From: Paramacrobiotus metropolitanus
Taxonomy: Eukaryota; Tardigrada; Eutardigrada; Parachela; Macrobiotidae
DNA: 64,000 nucleotides
Direction of reading: 5' to 3'
Assembly (NCBI RefSeq): GCF_019649055.1
Contig: NW_026570228.1
Location: 1,488,001-1,552,000 of the forward strand
Both the position numbers and the translations under genes were made by a program. A model generated the notes under the pieces. The model saw nothing but the letters and a program-made list of their open reading frames with translations. It was not told where the DNA came from and did not search any database. Shown one piece after another: positions 1 through 9,200 of this stretch. Numbering within the stretch: the first letter of the stretch is position 1; every line of letters begins with the position of its first letter.

Positions 1-2
1 CA

Positions 3-656
3 AAATCGGCGGGGTCATCATCAGGATCATTGGCAAAGCTGAGGATCGACGAGACAGCGACAGCTGACCCAACGGACTCGACATCCTCCCAGAAAAGTAG
101 CGGTACACCGGCAAAGGAGGCTACAGATTACATGTTAGGGCCGGCATTGGACGTGAATAATCGTACATGGAACGAAGTCCAGAACGCGCTCCAGATCATC
201 CGAGAAAAAGAGATGCTTGGTACAGACCTGAAGAGACAAGTGGCAATAAATTCGAACGGAAGGTCGTCACTTAACATGACTGAACGAGCTCTGAAACGAG
301 CATATAAGGAAGGAAAGCTGGGATGTAAATACAATAAGGACAACAAAGTCGTTTACTACCTTCCGAAGCAGGGTCAGGAACGAACGCCCAGATTGAAAAT
401 GGAATTGGAGGCCTGGAAGATAGCCATCACAGACGTGGCTTTGGACGCCATCGGCGGTACAAATGGAGCGTCATGGAACGACCTTTCGAACTTCATGGCC
501 GTCAATTATGAATTGGGAGAGTTGAATATTGAAAGCGATAAGGAGTGGATTAAGAATGCCGTTGAAGCCTTGATCTCGGACGAAGTGCTTCATATTCAGC
601 CAGATGGCCGAATCGATTTTAAGCCGTATAAACCATCGACGAAAGAATCCGAGTGA
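3..656 (+). CDS. ORF1 of unknown element, 5' partial; tandem winged-helix-like protein
   Basis: The frame is open to the left edge of the window, so the true start lies outside; the visible part is 218 codons. After a Ser/Gly/Thr-rich start there are two segments of similar shape, roughly codons 54-115 and 145-210. Each has a helix-rich stretch with a conserved Trp followed by a short beta-hairpin-like end (residues VVYYLP in the first, HIQPDGRIDFKPY in the second). This resembles winged-helix or linker-histone-like folds, so a nucleic-acid-binding role is possible. No family was recognised. It has no introns and is the first of three plus-strand ORFs; a 12-bp hairpin lies 11 bases after its stop. 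The function is unknown and the fold assignment is inference from pattern only. Confidence 0.6.
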   Translation, partial: KSAGSSSGSLAKLRIDETATADPTDSTSSQKSSGTPAKEATDYMLGPALDVNNRTWNEVQNALQIIREKEMLGTDLKRQVAINSNGRSSLNMTERALKRAYKEGKLGCKYNKDNKVVYYLPKQGQERTPRLKMELEAWKIAITDVALDAIGGTNGASWNDLSNFMAVNYELGELNIESDKEWIKNAVEALISDEVLHIQPDGRIDFKPYKPSTKESE

Positions 657-987
657 ACTAATATGAGTGTAATATGCAGCGAGTAATGAACCCTGCATAT
701 TACAGAAAAAGCATAAAACAGTTTAAAACGAAAGCGAAAAGTGTTACGAAAGGTCAACTGAAAGCAGTACTAGGACTAATAGAAAAGGTCACAGTAGTCA
801 GAAAGTGCTGATAACGTGAGAAAGGTCACCACGTTACAGTGATAGAAAAGGCAGCAGGAGCTAGGAAAGTCTCAGCTCAGTAACGGAATAGGCGTAAAAA
901 TGATAGAAAGCCTTATATTATGGAAAGGATTAACGTCGAAAAGGTTACTATGATGGATTGTTTTATAATTGCAGATTGAAGAGAAAG
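657..987 (+). other. Spacer between ORF1 and ORF2 packed with stem-loops
   Basis: This 331-base spacer holds several perfect stem-loops: 668-704 (12-bp stem, 13-nt loop, just after the ORF1 stop), 774-799 (5 bp), 812-836 (7 bp, 11-nt loop) and 858-878 (5 bp, 11-nt loop). The loops of the second and third carry AAAGGTCA (784-791 and 821-828); the fourth carries the related AGGAAAGTCTC. A further octamer copy is at 749-756. The arrangement suggests structured RNA or protein-binding DNA between the ORFs. There is no ORF of note in it. Confidence 0.6.
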
Positions 988-1494
988 ATGGCACAAAAAG
1001 GTCAAGCCCCTTCTAAACGTTCGGGAATGGCGGCAGACATCGATCAGTTTACGGGCTATAATCCAAAGTGTCCGGACTGCTTAAGGAACAACAAAAAGGT
1101 TGACAAGAAATTCCCTTGCTACACTTGTATTCACAAGCTGGAAGACCCACATACCGTCACGCTTGTTGGGATCATGGAAGCCAAACGTGGGAACTTGGAC
1201 GTTTTTCGAAATCTCATAAGCGCAAGAAATTACGGCAGCATCCCAGTAGAAGAGCGAATGCTATTCGAAGATCGTTATCGAGAAGCGATCCGGAACAACG
1301 AACCTGGTTGGGATGACACCTTGGAGCCGTTGAAGTGTCCACAGACAGACGCGTATCGGAAGAAATTCGAAGAGGACCAGGAGAAGATGCGAGTTCAGCA
1401 AATGGAAGACGAACTCCGCGCGAAAATTAATGCGGAAAATAAGAGGCAAGTGAACAGGCTGCACGAGAGGCGTTGCCCAGTACGTCGGGTTTAG
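988..1494 (+). CDS. ORF2 of unknown element; small CxxC-CxxC protein
   Basis: The frame is open from 958, but the first ATG is at 988 and has a good context (AAGATGG), giving 168 aa. A likely zinc-binding site lies near residues 26-44: CPDC, twelve residues, then CYTC. The remainder is highly charged, with a long Glu/Lys/Arg-rich helical and possibly coiled-coil segment near the C-terminus and a basic tail. No family was recognised. The stop at 1492-1494 lies only 14 nt before the first ATG of ORF3. Such spacing is unusual for separate nuclear genes and fits a polycistronic or virus-like arrangement with reinitiation. The ORF3 frame is also open upstream into ORF2 from at least 1473, so frameshifting cannot be excluded. 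Confidence 0.6.
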   Translation: MAQKGQAPSKRSGMAADIDQFTGYNPKCPDCLRNNKKVDKKFPCYTCIHKLEDPHTVTLVGIMEAKRGNLDVFRNLISARNYGSIPVEERMLFEDRYREAIRNNEPGWDDTLEPLKCPQTDAYRKKFEEDQEKMRVQQMEDELRAKINAENKRQVNRLHERRCPVRRV

Positions 1495-1508
1495 CTGCAC
1501 CCACGGGC

Positions 1509-3677
1509 ATGGCCAGCCTTAATGAAGACGAAATGCAACTCGTACGACAGTCGCTTATCATTCAAATTGAAACGTTAACGAAAGATCCAGCTGCTATGTC
1601 AGACGAGATATTCAAAATGCTGTTGCGGGAGAAGAAACGATTGCAAGACGGGTTCGCGCCGGCACCATACATAAAGAAGGAAGTCGAAAGACGTATGGAT
1701 GACCTACGTAAATCTCGCCGAACCGAAAGCGATGTGCTGCAAGCACTCAGAAATTTAAACGGGACGAAGGTTTGTTCGACCTCAGTCGCCCCGCATAGAG
1801 AAAGGTCACGCGGACATTCACGTGAACATGAACGGATTTCGGAACGACGGAGCGAAAGGTCACGTGAACATTCTCGTGAAAGGACACGCGATTACCACAG
1901 TGAAAGGTCACGCGAACGCTCCCGCGACCGAGATTACCGTGGCGGAAGAGGATGGGTGCGCCATGGAGACGAAGTTACGGAAATGAGTATTCAAAAACGG
2001 CGTGCGGAGACGTTCCGTGCAGAGCCTGAAAAACAAGGGCATCAGGTGCCGATGGGAGTTGCATTCCGGAATCGCAATGTCAGAATGTCAACACCTGAAA
2101 GGTCATGGGACAAAAGACGCGAACATACGCGAAATCGAACGCCTGACCCACAGGATAAAAGATGGCAACAGAGAGCTGCATTTTATGCGACCTTTGACTC
2201 GGGCGCAAGTAAAAGGTCATCAAGCACTGAACGAGAAGATTCACCCCCAAAGTATCAGCGGGTGGAGTCAGTGGTTCACGTTGTGGAACCAATTGTGAGC
2301 GTCGTACAAGAAGACGATGCGATGGAAGGGACCAGCTCAGTTGTCGAAACCACGTCTCAAGAGAATGTGACTCACCGACGAAATGTGATCTTGGATAGTG
2401 ACCTTCAACCGGCTTCATCGACGAGTAATGAACCGTCGCAGCCAGTATCAGCAGACCGACGTGAACTGGAAGGTCAAGGCGAACCAGATAATCGTCGCCA
2501 AGGTGACCAGCGATTAAACTCCAGATTTAATAACCGACAACCAGAAAGTATCGACATGGAATACAAGACGACTGATATTGATGAACAAACGGTCGAAATT
2601 TGTCGATACTTTGGACTTGAGCCGGATTCGGTTGAAGCCAACAAAATTGGCACAATTCTGAGACAGTTGAGCCAATTCCTACTTGACTCGGGTTATGCGA
2701 GAGAGATTAAACAAGGAGTGGAACAAGGACTTTTCCGTCGGTTATTCATCCACCGCGATTCAGTACGGGACTGTTATCTCCCTATCAGACGGAATGGGCT
2801 ACACAGTTTGGTGGATTTAAGTTTATTGGATGTACCGCTGGACACAACTGACCCAATCGGGATGACACAGTTCTACTACAGAGACTATCCCGAACGCCAA
2901 GAATACGTGGCTCAGTTTGTTCTACGACATGTGAATCCAGCTTTCAAGTTGCTTGCAGCAAGGGCGTCGATAGGACTACAGGTGGATCCTAAGGACTATG
3001 CCGCAAAAAGGATGGGGCAAAAGGTCTTCGCTGCGAGACTGGCACATTACAAGACACAGAACCAATTGGTGTCTAATACCATGAAGGACGACATTCCACC
3101 GTTCTTCCGAGCTCATGTCGCTAAATTGGGACAACCGATGGAACATATCAGCATAGCGCATACGGCTCGCAAGGCGCTGAAAAAGTGTAAGACACGAATG
3201 GAAAAGGGCAACTTGACACAGCGCCACGCATCCCAAGTTGAAGAAAGGATTAATAAGATCAAAGATTCTCTGGGAAGTGACTACGTTGAACCGGTGGACG
3301 GAATCGAAACTTACATTGATGAATTCTTAGTGAAGAAAAGTGACCGTCGCCCAGACCGTGCGCCTAACCAGATGGGACGACGCGGCATACGAAACCAACA
3401 GCTGCGGGACAATCTCGCCGACGTGCAGCGTCGATTGGCGGAAGACCCTGATAATCGAAGACTGCGACTCGAAGAAAATGACGCACGCCATCGACTTGAG
3501 GCGGTTAAGCGAAGTCGCCAAGGTAAAGGTCGTGGCCAGCGCGAAGTTGACCCGACAAAGGTCATGGAAGTTGACTCAACGGAACCAGTTGACCGAACTT
3601 CCGATCGAAACCAACCGGAAAGCGCTAAGAAACGCCCGCCGAGAGATGGCGAGGGCGATTCAAATGAAATGGAATAG
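1509..3677 (+). CDS. ORF3 of unknown element; large protein with an Arg/Ser/Glu-rich repeat region
   Basis: The frame is open from 1473; the first ATG, at 1509, gives 722 aa without introns. Residues about 1-90 are charged and helix-rich. Residues about 95-150 are an RS/RE-rich tract (repeated ERSR, HSRE and ERTRD) like the RS domains of SR splicing factors. Residues about 150-360 look disordered and acidic/Gln-rich. Residues about 365-600 look globular, with the only Cys and many aromatic residues, for example in the segment GMTQFYYRDYPERQEY. The C-terminal 110 residues are again Arg/Asp/Glu-rich and coiled-coil-like. No known domain was recognised. Several ERS codons coincide with copies of the octamer AAAGGTCA found outside the coding region too. 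The stop codon lies inside an 8-bp hairpin stem (3673-3702). Confidence 0.65.
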   Translation: MASLNEDEMQLVRQSLIIQIETLTKDPAAMSDEIFKMLLREKKRLQDGFAPAPYIKKEVERRMDDLRKSRRTESDVLQALRNLNGTKVCSTSVAPHRERSRGHSREHERISERRSERSREHSRERTRDYHSERSRERSRDRDYRGGRGWVRHGDEVTEMSIQKRRAETFRAEPEKQGHQVPMGVAFRNRNVRMSTPERSWDKRREHTRNRTPDPQDKRWQQRAAFYATFDSGASKRSSSTEREDSPPKYQRVESVVHVVEPIVSVVQEDDAMEGTSSVVETTSQENVTHRRNVILDSDLQPASSTSNEPSQPVSADRRELEGQGEPDNRRQGDQRLNSRFNNRQPESIDMEYKTTDIDEQTVEICRYFGLEPDSVEANKIGTILRQLSQFLLDSGYAREIKQGVEQGLFRRLFIHRDSVRDCYLPIRRNGLHSLVDLSLLDVPLDTTDPIGMTQFYYRDYPERQEYVAQFVLRHVNPAFKLLAARASIGLQVDPKDYAAKRMGQKVFAARLAHYKTQNQLVSNTMKDDIPPFFRAHVAKLGQPMEHISIAHTARKALKKCKTRMEKGNLTQRHASQVEERINKIKDSLGSDYVEPVDGIETYIDEFLVKKSDRRPDRAPNQMGRRGIRNQQLRDNLADVQRRLAEDPDNRRLRLEENDARHRLEAVKRSRQGKGRGQREVDPTKVMEVDSTEPVDRTSDRNQPESAKKRPPRDGEGDSNEME

Positions 3678-3702
3678 TGTTGACCTTTAGGATCACACTA
3701 TT
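3673..3702 (+). promoter_or_regulatory. Stem-loop over the ORF3 stop codon
   Basis: A perfect 8-bp stem (AATAGTGT with ACACTATT) encloses a 14-nt loop that begins with TGACCTTT. The ORF3 stop TAG (3675-3677) lies in the 5' arm. This is the first reverse-oriented copy of the octamer. A role in termination, 3'-end formation or RNA recognition is inference. Confidence 0.55.
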
Positions 3703-3863
3703 GAAAGGACGTCTACGGCATTTGTCGGTACGTCACAAAGATGAAAATGGTGTTGTATAAAGGGCGTGACACGTGACATGTTAACATTAACTGTATTTGT
3801 GTATTTGTTGTTTGCAGCGTTTATAGCACAGAATTGCCTAAAAGAAATCATGTGGAATATCTA

Positions 3864-4313
3864 TTGGGGTTGAAATTGATTCGGTCTATAAAGCCGGCCC
3901 CAAGGGAGTTAGGTTACGGCAGTTAGCCGGCTCTCCTCTCTAAGCGACTCAGTGTTATAAATGCACAAGAGAAACTACGGTAATCAAGCCGGATCTCTTG
4001 AATACGAAACGGGGCCACAAGCGGCGAGAAGAGAAAGACAACAGGTGGAACATTGATGAGGTTAACTTAATGCGGCAATTAGCCGGCCTCATTAGAGTTG
4101 TTACGGTAAACTATGCCGGCACTCTTTTAAGCGATTCAGTGTTAAAATTAAAACGAGAAAACTACGGTAATCAAGCCGGATTTCTCGTACTAACGTAAGC
4201 CACAAGCGGCGAACAAGAGTCAAAGATTTAAGGTGGAAATTTCATGGGGTAAACTTAATGCGGTAACTAGCCGGCCCCATCAGAGATGCTACGGTAAACT
4301 TGCCGGCACTCTG
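3864..4313 (+). repeat. Array of eight related hairpins in 190-bp tandem repeats
   Basis: Eight hairpins follow each other: 3864-3903, 3904-3937, 3966-4000, 4054-4094, 4094-4125, 4153-4188, 4244-4280 and 4281-4313. Each has a variable outer stem, a conserved inner CGG...CCG pair with a 7-9 nt loop, and short conserved linkers. They form a three-hairpin module repeated about 2.7 times with a period of about 190 bp. Outer stems differ but stay complementary: ATGAGG/CCTCAT against ATGGGG/CCCCAT, CAAGAGA/TCTCTTG against ACGAGAAA/TTTCTCGT, and AGAGT/ACTCT against CAGAG/CTCTG. The second hairpin is the weakest (4 bp plus a G-T pair). The pattern indicates selection on structure, most simply in an RNA. 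No known RNA family was recognised. Confidence 0.75.
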
Positions 4314-4860
4314 GCCGCTCGAGGCATACTGAAGTTGGATGTGCGACGGAAAGGTCAAACTGCAAGTTTTACCAGGGAGGCAAGCAAAGAAGTGCTTGAA
4401 AGCCGCAGAAAATTGGCTAAGTTCCTCCATGACCTTTAACGGAAGTTTTGACGAGTGGGATGACCTTTGGGATCATCAATTGCCCAACAGAGTCACCGTA
4501 TCGGAATTCAAGTCGCATGACCTTTGGGACCATTAACCCAAAATGAGTCGCACATCTCAACGGATCATCTCAACAAAGGATGACCTTTACCAGGGAGGAA
4601 GCGAACTACGCTTGTCTTCATGACGTCCCTCCATGACCTTTATGGATCTCATTTTGAAGTCGTACAATTGATACGCACCATATTCCAAAGATGAAGCAGT
4701 ATTCCTAAGTCGTACTTGATACGCACCTGATTCTCAAAGCGGATTGTGATGAAAGTCGCATTACGGACGCGCGAACTTGCTCAACGGAGCAGAATGGGCC
4801 AAAGTGCGGAAAACGGTGGACAGGACCTGTGACCTTTACGAGTCAGAAATGGAGGATCCT
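4314..4860 (+). other. 3' non-coding part of the unknown element
   Basis: No convincing ORF. It carries one AAAGGTCA and six TGACCTTT copies, some within small hairpins: 4459-4477 (GATGA/TCATC), 4575-4588 (AAAGG/CCTTT) and 4630-4646 (TCCAT/ATGGA around GACCTTT). The phrase ACCAGGGAGG recurs at about 4370 and 4590. The element-like composition ends near 4860, where AT-rich DNA begins. Confidence 0.5.
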
Positions 4861-5534
4861 AGTCTACATTTTGATTAATACTTTTGTTGATCTGTTTAAC
4901 TGTTGATCTGTTTTCTGATAGTATTTTATAATTGGATCTCTTTATTCACATCGTATTAAATGGAATTGTGCCTTATGGAATTGATGTGATATGATAAAAT
5001 GGATTAAGAGAATTTGATGTTTTGAGCACGCACAGACACCGGCGACCGTCGTCTTCTCGTGGATTCGAGTGTGTCCAGCCTCACAGGAGCTCGGCATCCC
5101 CCCAGAGGCATGTGAGACCGGGATCACTAGCGTTCACGTCAGTGGCGCTACGCCTGTGGCGCTACGCCTTAGGATTACGTGTCTGTGTTGTGTCTCTTCT
5201 GATTGGCTTGCGTTCTGATAGTGGGCGCGGCATAGCACGTGCTGCACAGCGTTGCACGCTGTTGAATTGGCTCTACGTTTTACGATCGAGCTGCGCCGAT
5301 CAGTGTTGATTTTCTGTTCTCAGACTTTCAATATTAAAAGTCAGCGATTTACGGTGCGACGTTTGTGTTTCCGCATAGTTCGCGATCCATATCGTATCGC
5401 TCACTCCACGGGATCTATTCCGTTTAGGTCTCCGTATCTGGATCACTGCTGGATCTAGCATTAGAGTCCAATCAAACAATGCGAAATGCCCAGTAATACC
5501 AGAAAACAGAATGAGTAAGAACTACTAAGAAGTA
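4861..5534. other. Intergenic, no gene recognised
   Basis: No supported gene. The only structure noted is a perfect 14-bp tandem duplication (GTGGCGCTACGCCT at 5142-5155 and 5156-5169) in a locally GC-rich stretch. Short open frames here show no family resemblance. Confidence 0.5.
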
Positions 5535-6077
5535 CTGTAGCCGCCCGCACAAGTTAGACCACAGAGTCGGTATACCGGAAAAAAGCGCACCAAATATACC
5601 TACTCTAACCAGGCAGAATGCACGGTTTTGTAAATTCGTTCTCAGACGGTCTATTAATTTTTAAATTCATAATTTTGCTGAAGATATTGTTTTTATGAGC
5701 ATCTAAAGTTAAAAGAAGCAAAAAAACTTAGGGCTCGGATCGATGCTGATGGATAAACCTGGTTTGTTGTGGTTTTTGGGGTGCCCCTGGCGGGTGGGGG
5801 GGGGGGTAGCGATTCAGCCTTTGCACTTTGCAGTATTCTGTACGGTGATGATTCTTGCGAGATGAACGTGAGAACGGAATAGTTCCGGGAACTCATAAAA
5901 CGAAGAAGATGTGACTTTTGATTTAATCATTCAGTTGCTGAAGGAAAAGTAATATTATTGACAATCAATATTGCTTCGTACGACAGCCGTGTAATTTGCC
6001 CGGTTAGAGTAGGTATATTTGGTGCGCTTTTTTCCGGTATACCGACTCTGTGGTCTAACTTGTGCGGGCGGCTACAG
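5535..6077. mobile_element. MITE with perfect 76-bp terminal inverted repeats and TA target duplication
   Basis: Positions 5535-5610 and 6002-6077 are exact reverse complements (76 bp, starting CTGTAGCCGCCCGCACAAG). TA flanks both sides (5533-5534 and 6078-6079), as in Tc1/mariner-type insertions. The 391-bp interior has no coding capacity and includes a G-run near 5800. The identity of the TIRs suggests recent activity or gene conversion. It sits just downstream of the TNK2 stop. Confidence 0.85.
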
Positions 6078-6242
6078 TAATCAAAAAACCCCATCAATTT
6101 AATTATAAAAAGAAGCGTAAAATTCTGTTCTAATAATAATTACTAATTCATCGAGATTTATTACCGAAGGAATAATAACCAACAACTTGTGCAAGAAAAA
6201 AATCAAAAAAAATAATCACCTTTTCTTATAAAAATCCACCGT

Positions 6243-9200
6243 TCATGTTCCGGACAGCAGCGCCTCACCGGCCCGTTCCACATCCCACTGACAGTTCTCC
6301 AGCACCTTCCGGCACACCGTCTCCGGCGCGATATCCAACCGCAGCAGCCGTTCCACTTTCAACGCCGCCACGGCCTTCTCCACATCGAAATGATGCTTGT
6401 GCAGCACCGCCTGACAGTTCTTGGCCGCTTCCCCGGGGACGGCGTACTGCACCTTCCGCACCAGATCCTCCAGCACCGATCCCGTGTTCCCGGCCGCCGC
6501 GGGACTCTTCCCGGGGGTAACCTGCAGCGGCGTCACGCGGGCCACCGTAGGCTTATTCACCGTGGCGTAGATTGGCGCCACTGTCTCCTTGGTCAAGACG
6601 CCGCGTTCCAGGTGGCTAGTGTCGAAGGGATCGTCCAGATCGGTGATGGGGACGGTTTTGATGATGTGCTCGGATTTAAAGTGATTTTTGGGTGGGTTGG
6701 CGGGTTTGGTAGGTGGCAGGAGCAGCGCGGCGATGTGCGGCGGGATAACACCCGGGGAGCGGGAGACCGGTTGGGATGGAGCGGCGAAAACTGGAGGCGG
6801 AGGTGCCGGACGCAGAATTTGGGTTGCAGTATTATAGTAGTCGGGAGAATATAACGCAGTAACTAAAGGAACGCAAAAAATCGATCAAAAGCATGCTTCG
6901 CTTCCACTACGGCGTTGATTAACCCGGTAAATGATGTAATAGCACCAAAATTTAAAAAAATGTTAAATTAAGAATCCGTCACGGAAAATTACAACATATG
7001 GCTTTCATTTGTTTTAGCTATTCAATATTTGAGTTTTAAGTGTAAAACGGCATTTTGCTTGTACAATGTTGAAATCAATAAAGTTTTTACATATGGTTAT
7101 AACATTATAGGGACATACCAACAGGAACAAGCCAATGCACTACAAACAACGCCTCAACATAAAGTATCACCTAACTACTCAAACATGATCGCAAATTCGC
7201 AATACAAACTCAATGTGAGCCAGATATATGAAAATAACAAGACTGCATGCATCTTTTCATCTTTCTGCATTTTTTACTATTGATTTCAATGTTTTCAAGA
7301 TGTAGGATTTTATTCAATTTTCAAAAACACCGAACTTACCGGTGGGCATGACCGTTGACTGACCGCTCAACATTCCCGAATTACCCGGCGGCAGGACATT
7401 TCCGTACGTCTGCGGTCGCTGCGGCAACCCAGGCGTGGAACCACTGGAAAGAGTACTGGTTTTGCTTCCTCGCAGATCACTGAATGAGTAGTAGGGCGGC
7501 GCAGTGGGATAGATACTCGGGGATGCGCCCCATTCGTTCGCTGGCGGCAGATTGAAATAACTTGGAAGCGGCGAAATGTGGGCCAAATCGTTGGAGTATA
7601 ACGGCGAGGACTGCAAAAGCCATGATTATATCACAGAAAAAATAATTTTATTAAATGGGAAGATGCGAATCTACTCTATGGATCAACGTTATCTAGTACA
7701 CTTATACCTGACCGAAAAACAACCTTTATGTACACTACAGTTTGCAAAAACAAATTCTTTATAACACAGAATTCGAAGAACTTTAAATTTTGCTGACAGT
7801 GAATATAACACGTGGAAAGTGCTTTGGTATTCATAAAAAAACTCACAATCAGATGTTTTACACTGACTGCTCAATGCGGTATATTGTTACCGCAGATTCG
7901 TAGTACAACGGCCTGATGGATAACCAGTCTGTCCGCTTCGGTGAACGAGTTCCCGAATTCGCCGTACCGTACCCTTCAACTAGTAATCATCAAACAAAAC
8001 TTTTTCGCTTCACTTTCAGCTATTTTTAACCACTCCCAGAAAGCAATTGTAAAATTACGGTTGATTCTCAACACATATCGTTTATGCAGCTAAGAGATGT
8101 TTTCCTTCACTGACAAATACAGTACGAACGAATTTCGTAAAATGAGACTGAAAAACAAACACAAAACATAAAAACTGCTTAGCAAAATTAGCCGTCCTAC
8201 TATTCCTACACTTGATGATTAATTCCCGGCTCAATCTACAGCTACAGTTTTATATCTATGTGTTTACATATATTTATATATATTTTCTAAAGGACTTAAA
8301 ATGTCAGCCTAACCAATGATCATGGTCCAGCATCTAACTGCCGAAAATACCTGAGATCCATAATCCGAGCTGACCAGATTGCTCTCCGACTGGGAATTCA
8401 ACCGGGTTAGTCCCGGATGCAACACATGAGCATCATCCGACAGATCAATCAGGGCATCGCGCGGCGGGGATGAGGACGGGACACTGGAGGCGCCCCGTGC
8501 ATTCCGTCGGCTGTCGGGCGGTTTCGGCAATGTCACAGCCTGGAGATCGAGGGGAGTGGGCGCGGCGGAGGCGGCGGGCGATCCCAGTTCGCCCAGCAGA
8601 TCCGCTGCGGGAACGGGATTGCGCAGGAAGATCTCGTCAATGACCGCCGGACTGCCGAAGGTCTTACTCGGATCCGTGTCACCGTGGCCCGTGTGGACGA
8701 AGGAATGCCGCAGCTACGAGATAAAATAAGGATGCATACAGATCGCAAAATTGGGAAATTAACTGAAGAACTATGTGTCTACTGATTTTTTCAAACAGCG
8801 CTTCAGAGCTGTTGTCAAATGAAACACCTCAGGTGTGCCTTGTGCCCCAGGAGAAGCAAAAGAGGTTGGTTGTTTTTTTATCAAGTAACTCGGCGGTTGC
8901 ATTTTTTGCAACCCGGGTGGCTATTTTTTGATAATCAGAGGATGGAATTATACGAAAACAGCATTTTTCACAACGTAACGTTTCACTTCGCGCGTCGGAC
9001 ATTATTAACAAATCCTCCACCATAAAAATTCTCCCGTAGTGAGATTTATTGTAGAGCAATGGCTATCAACGTAAAGGAGCTTAAAATAATAAAATTGTTA
9101 CCATTTTAATATACATTTTTTTACTATTAAATAGCAAACTGACAACTACCATCTTTTTCGTCATCCAGACTCTGATAATTATTTTTTAAGCAGCATTTCT

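Larger units (their letters stand above)
749..4837. repeat. Dense array of octamer AAAGGTCA / TGACCTTT with strand switch
   Basis: Exact AAAGGTCA occurs on the plus strand at 749, 784, 821, 997, 1801, 1855, 1903, 2098, 2212, 3557 and 4350. Exact TGACCTTT occurs at 3681, 4430, 4461, 4518, 4581, 4634 and 4830. That is 18 copies in about 4.1 kb, against only about five noticed in the remaining 59 kb (for example near 20106, 29502, 46965, 50468 and 54895). Apart from the copy at 4350, orientation switches between 3564 and 3681, at the end of ORF3. Copies lie in both coding and spacer DNA. AGGTCA is also the half-site of nuclear hormone receptors, one possible explanation; an RNA hairpin-loop motif is another. 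Confidence 0.8.

Noticed and set aside
1801-1960. Host SR splicing factor
   Set aside because: The RS tract lacks an RNA recognition motif, the ORF has no introns and its neighbours are unknown ORFs.
2080-2418. Minus-strand open frame within ORF3
   Set aside because: It is a shadow of the long ORF3 coding strand.
3864-4313. CRISPR array
   Set aside because: The repeats are hairpins with varying arms and a 190-bp period, without constant repeats and unique spacers, and the genome is eukaryotic.
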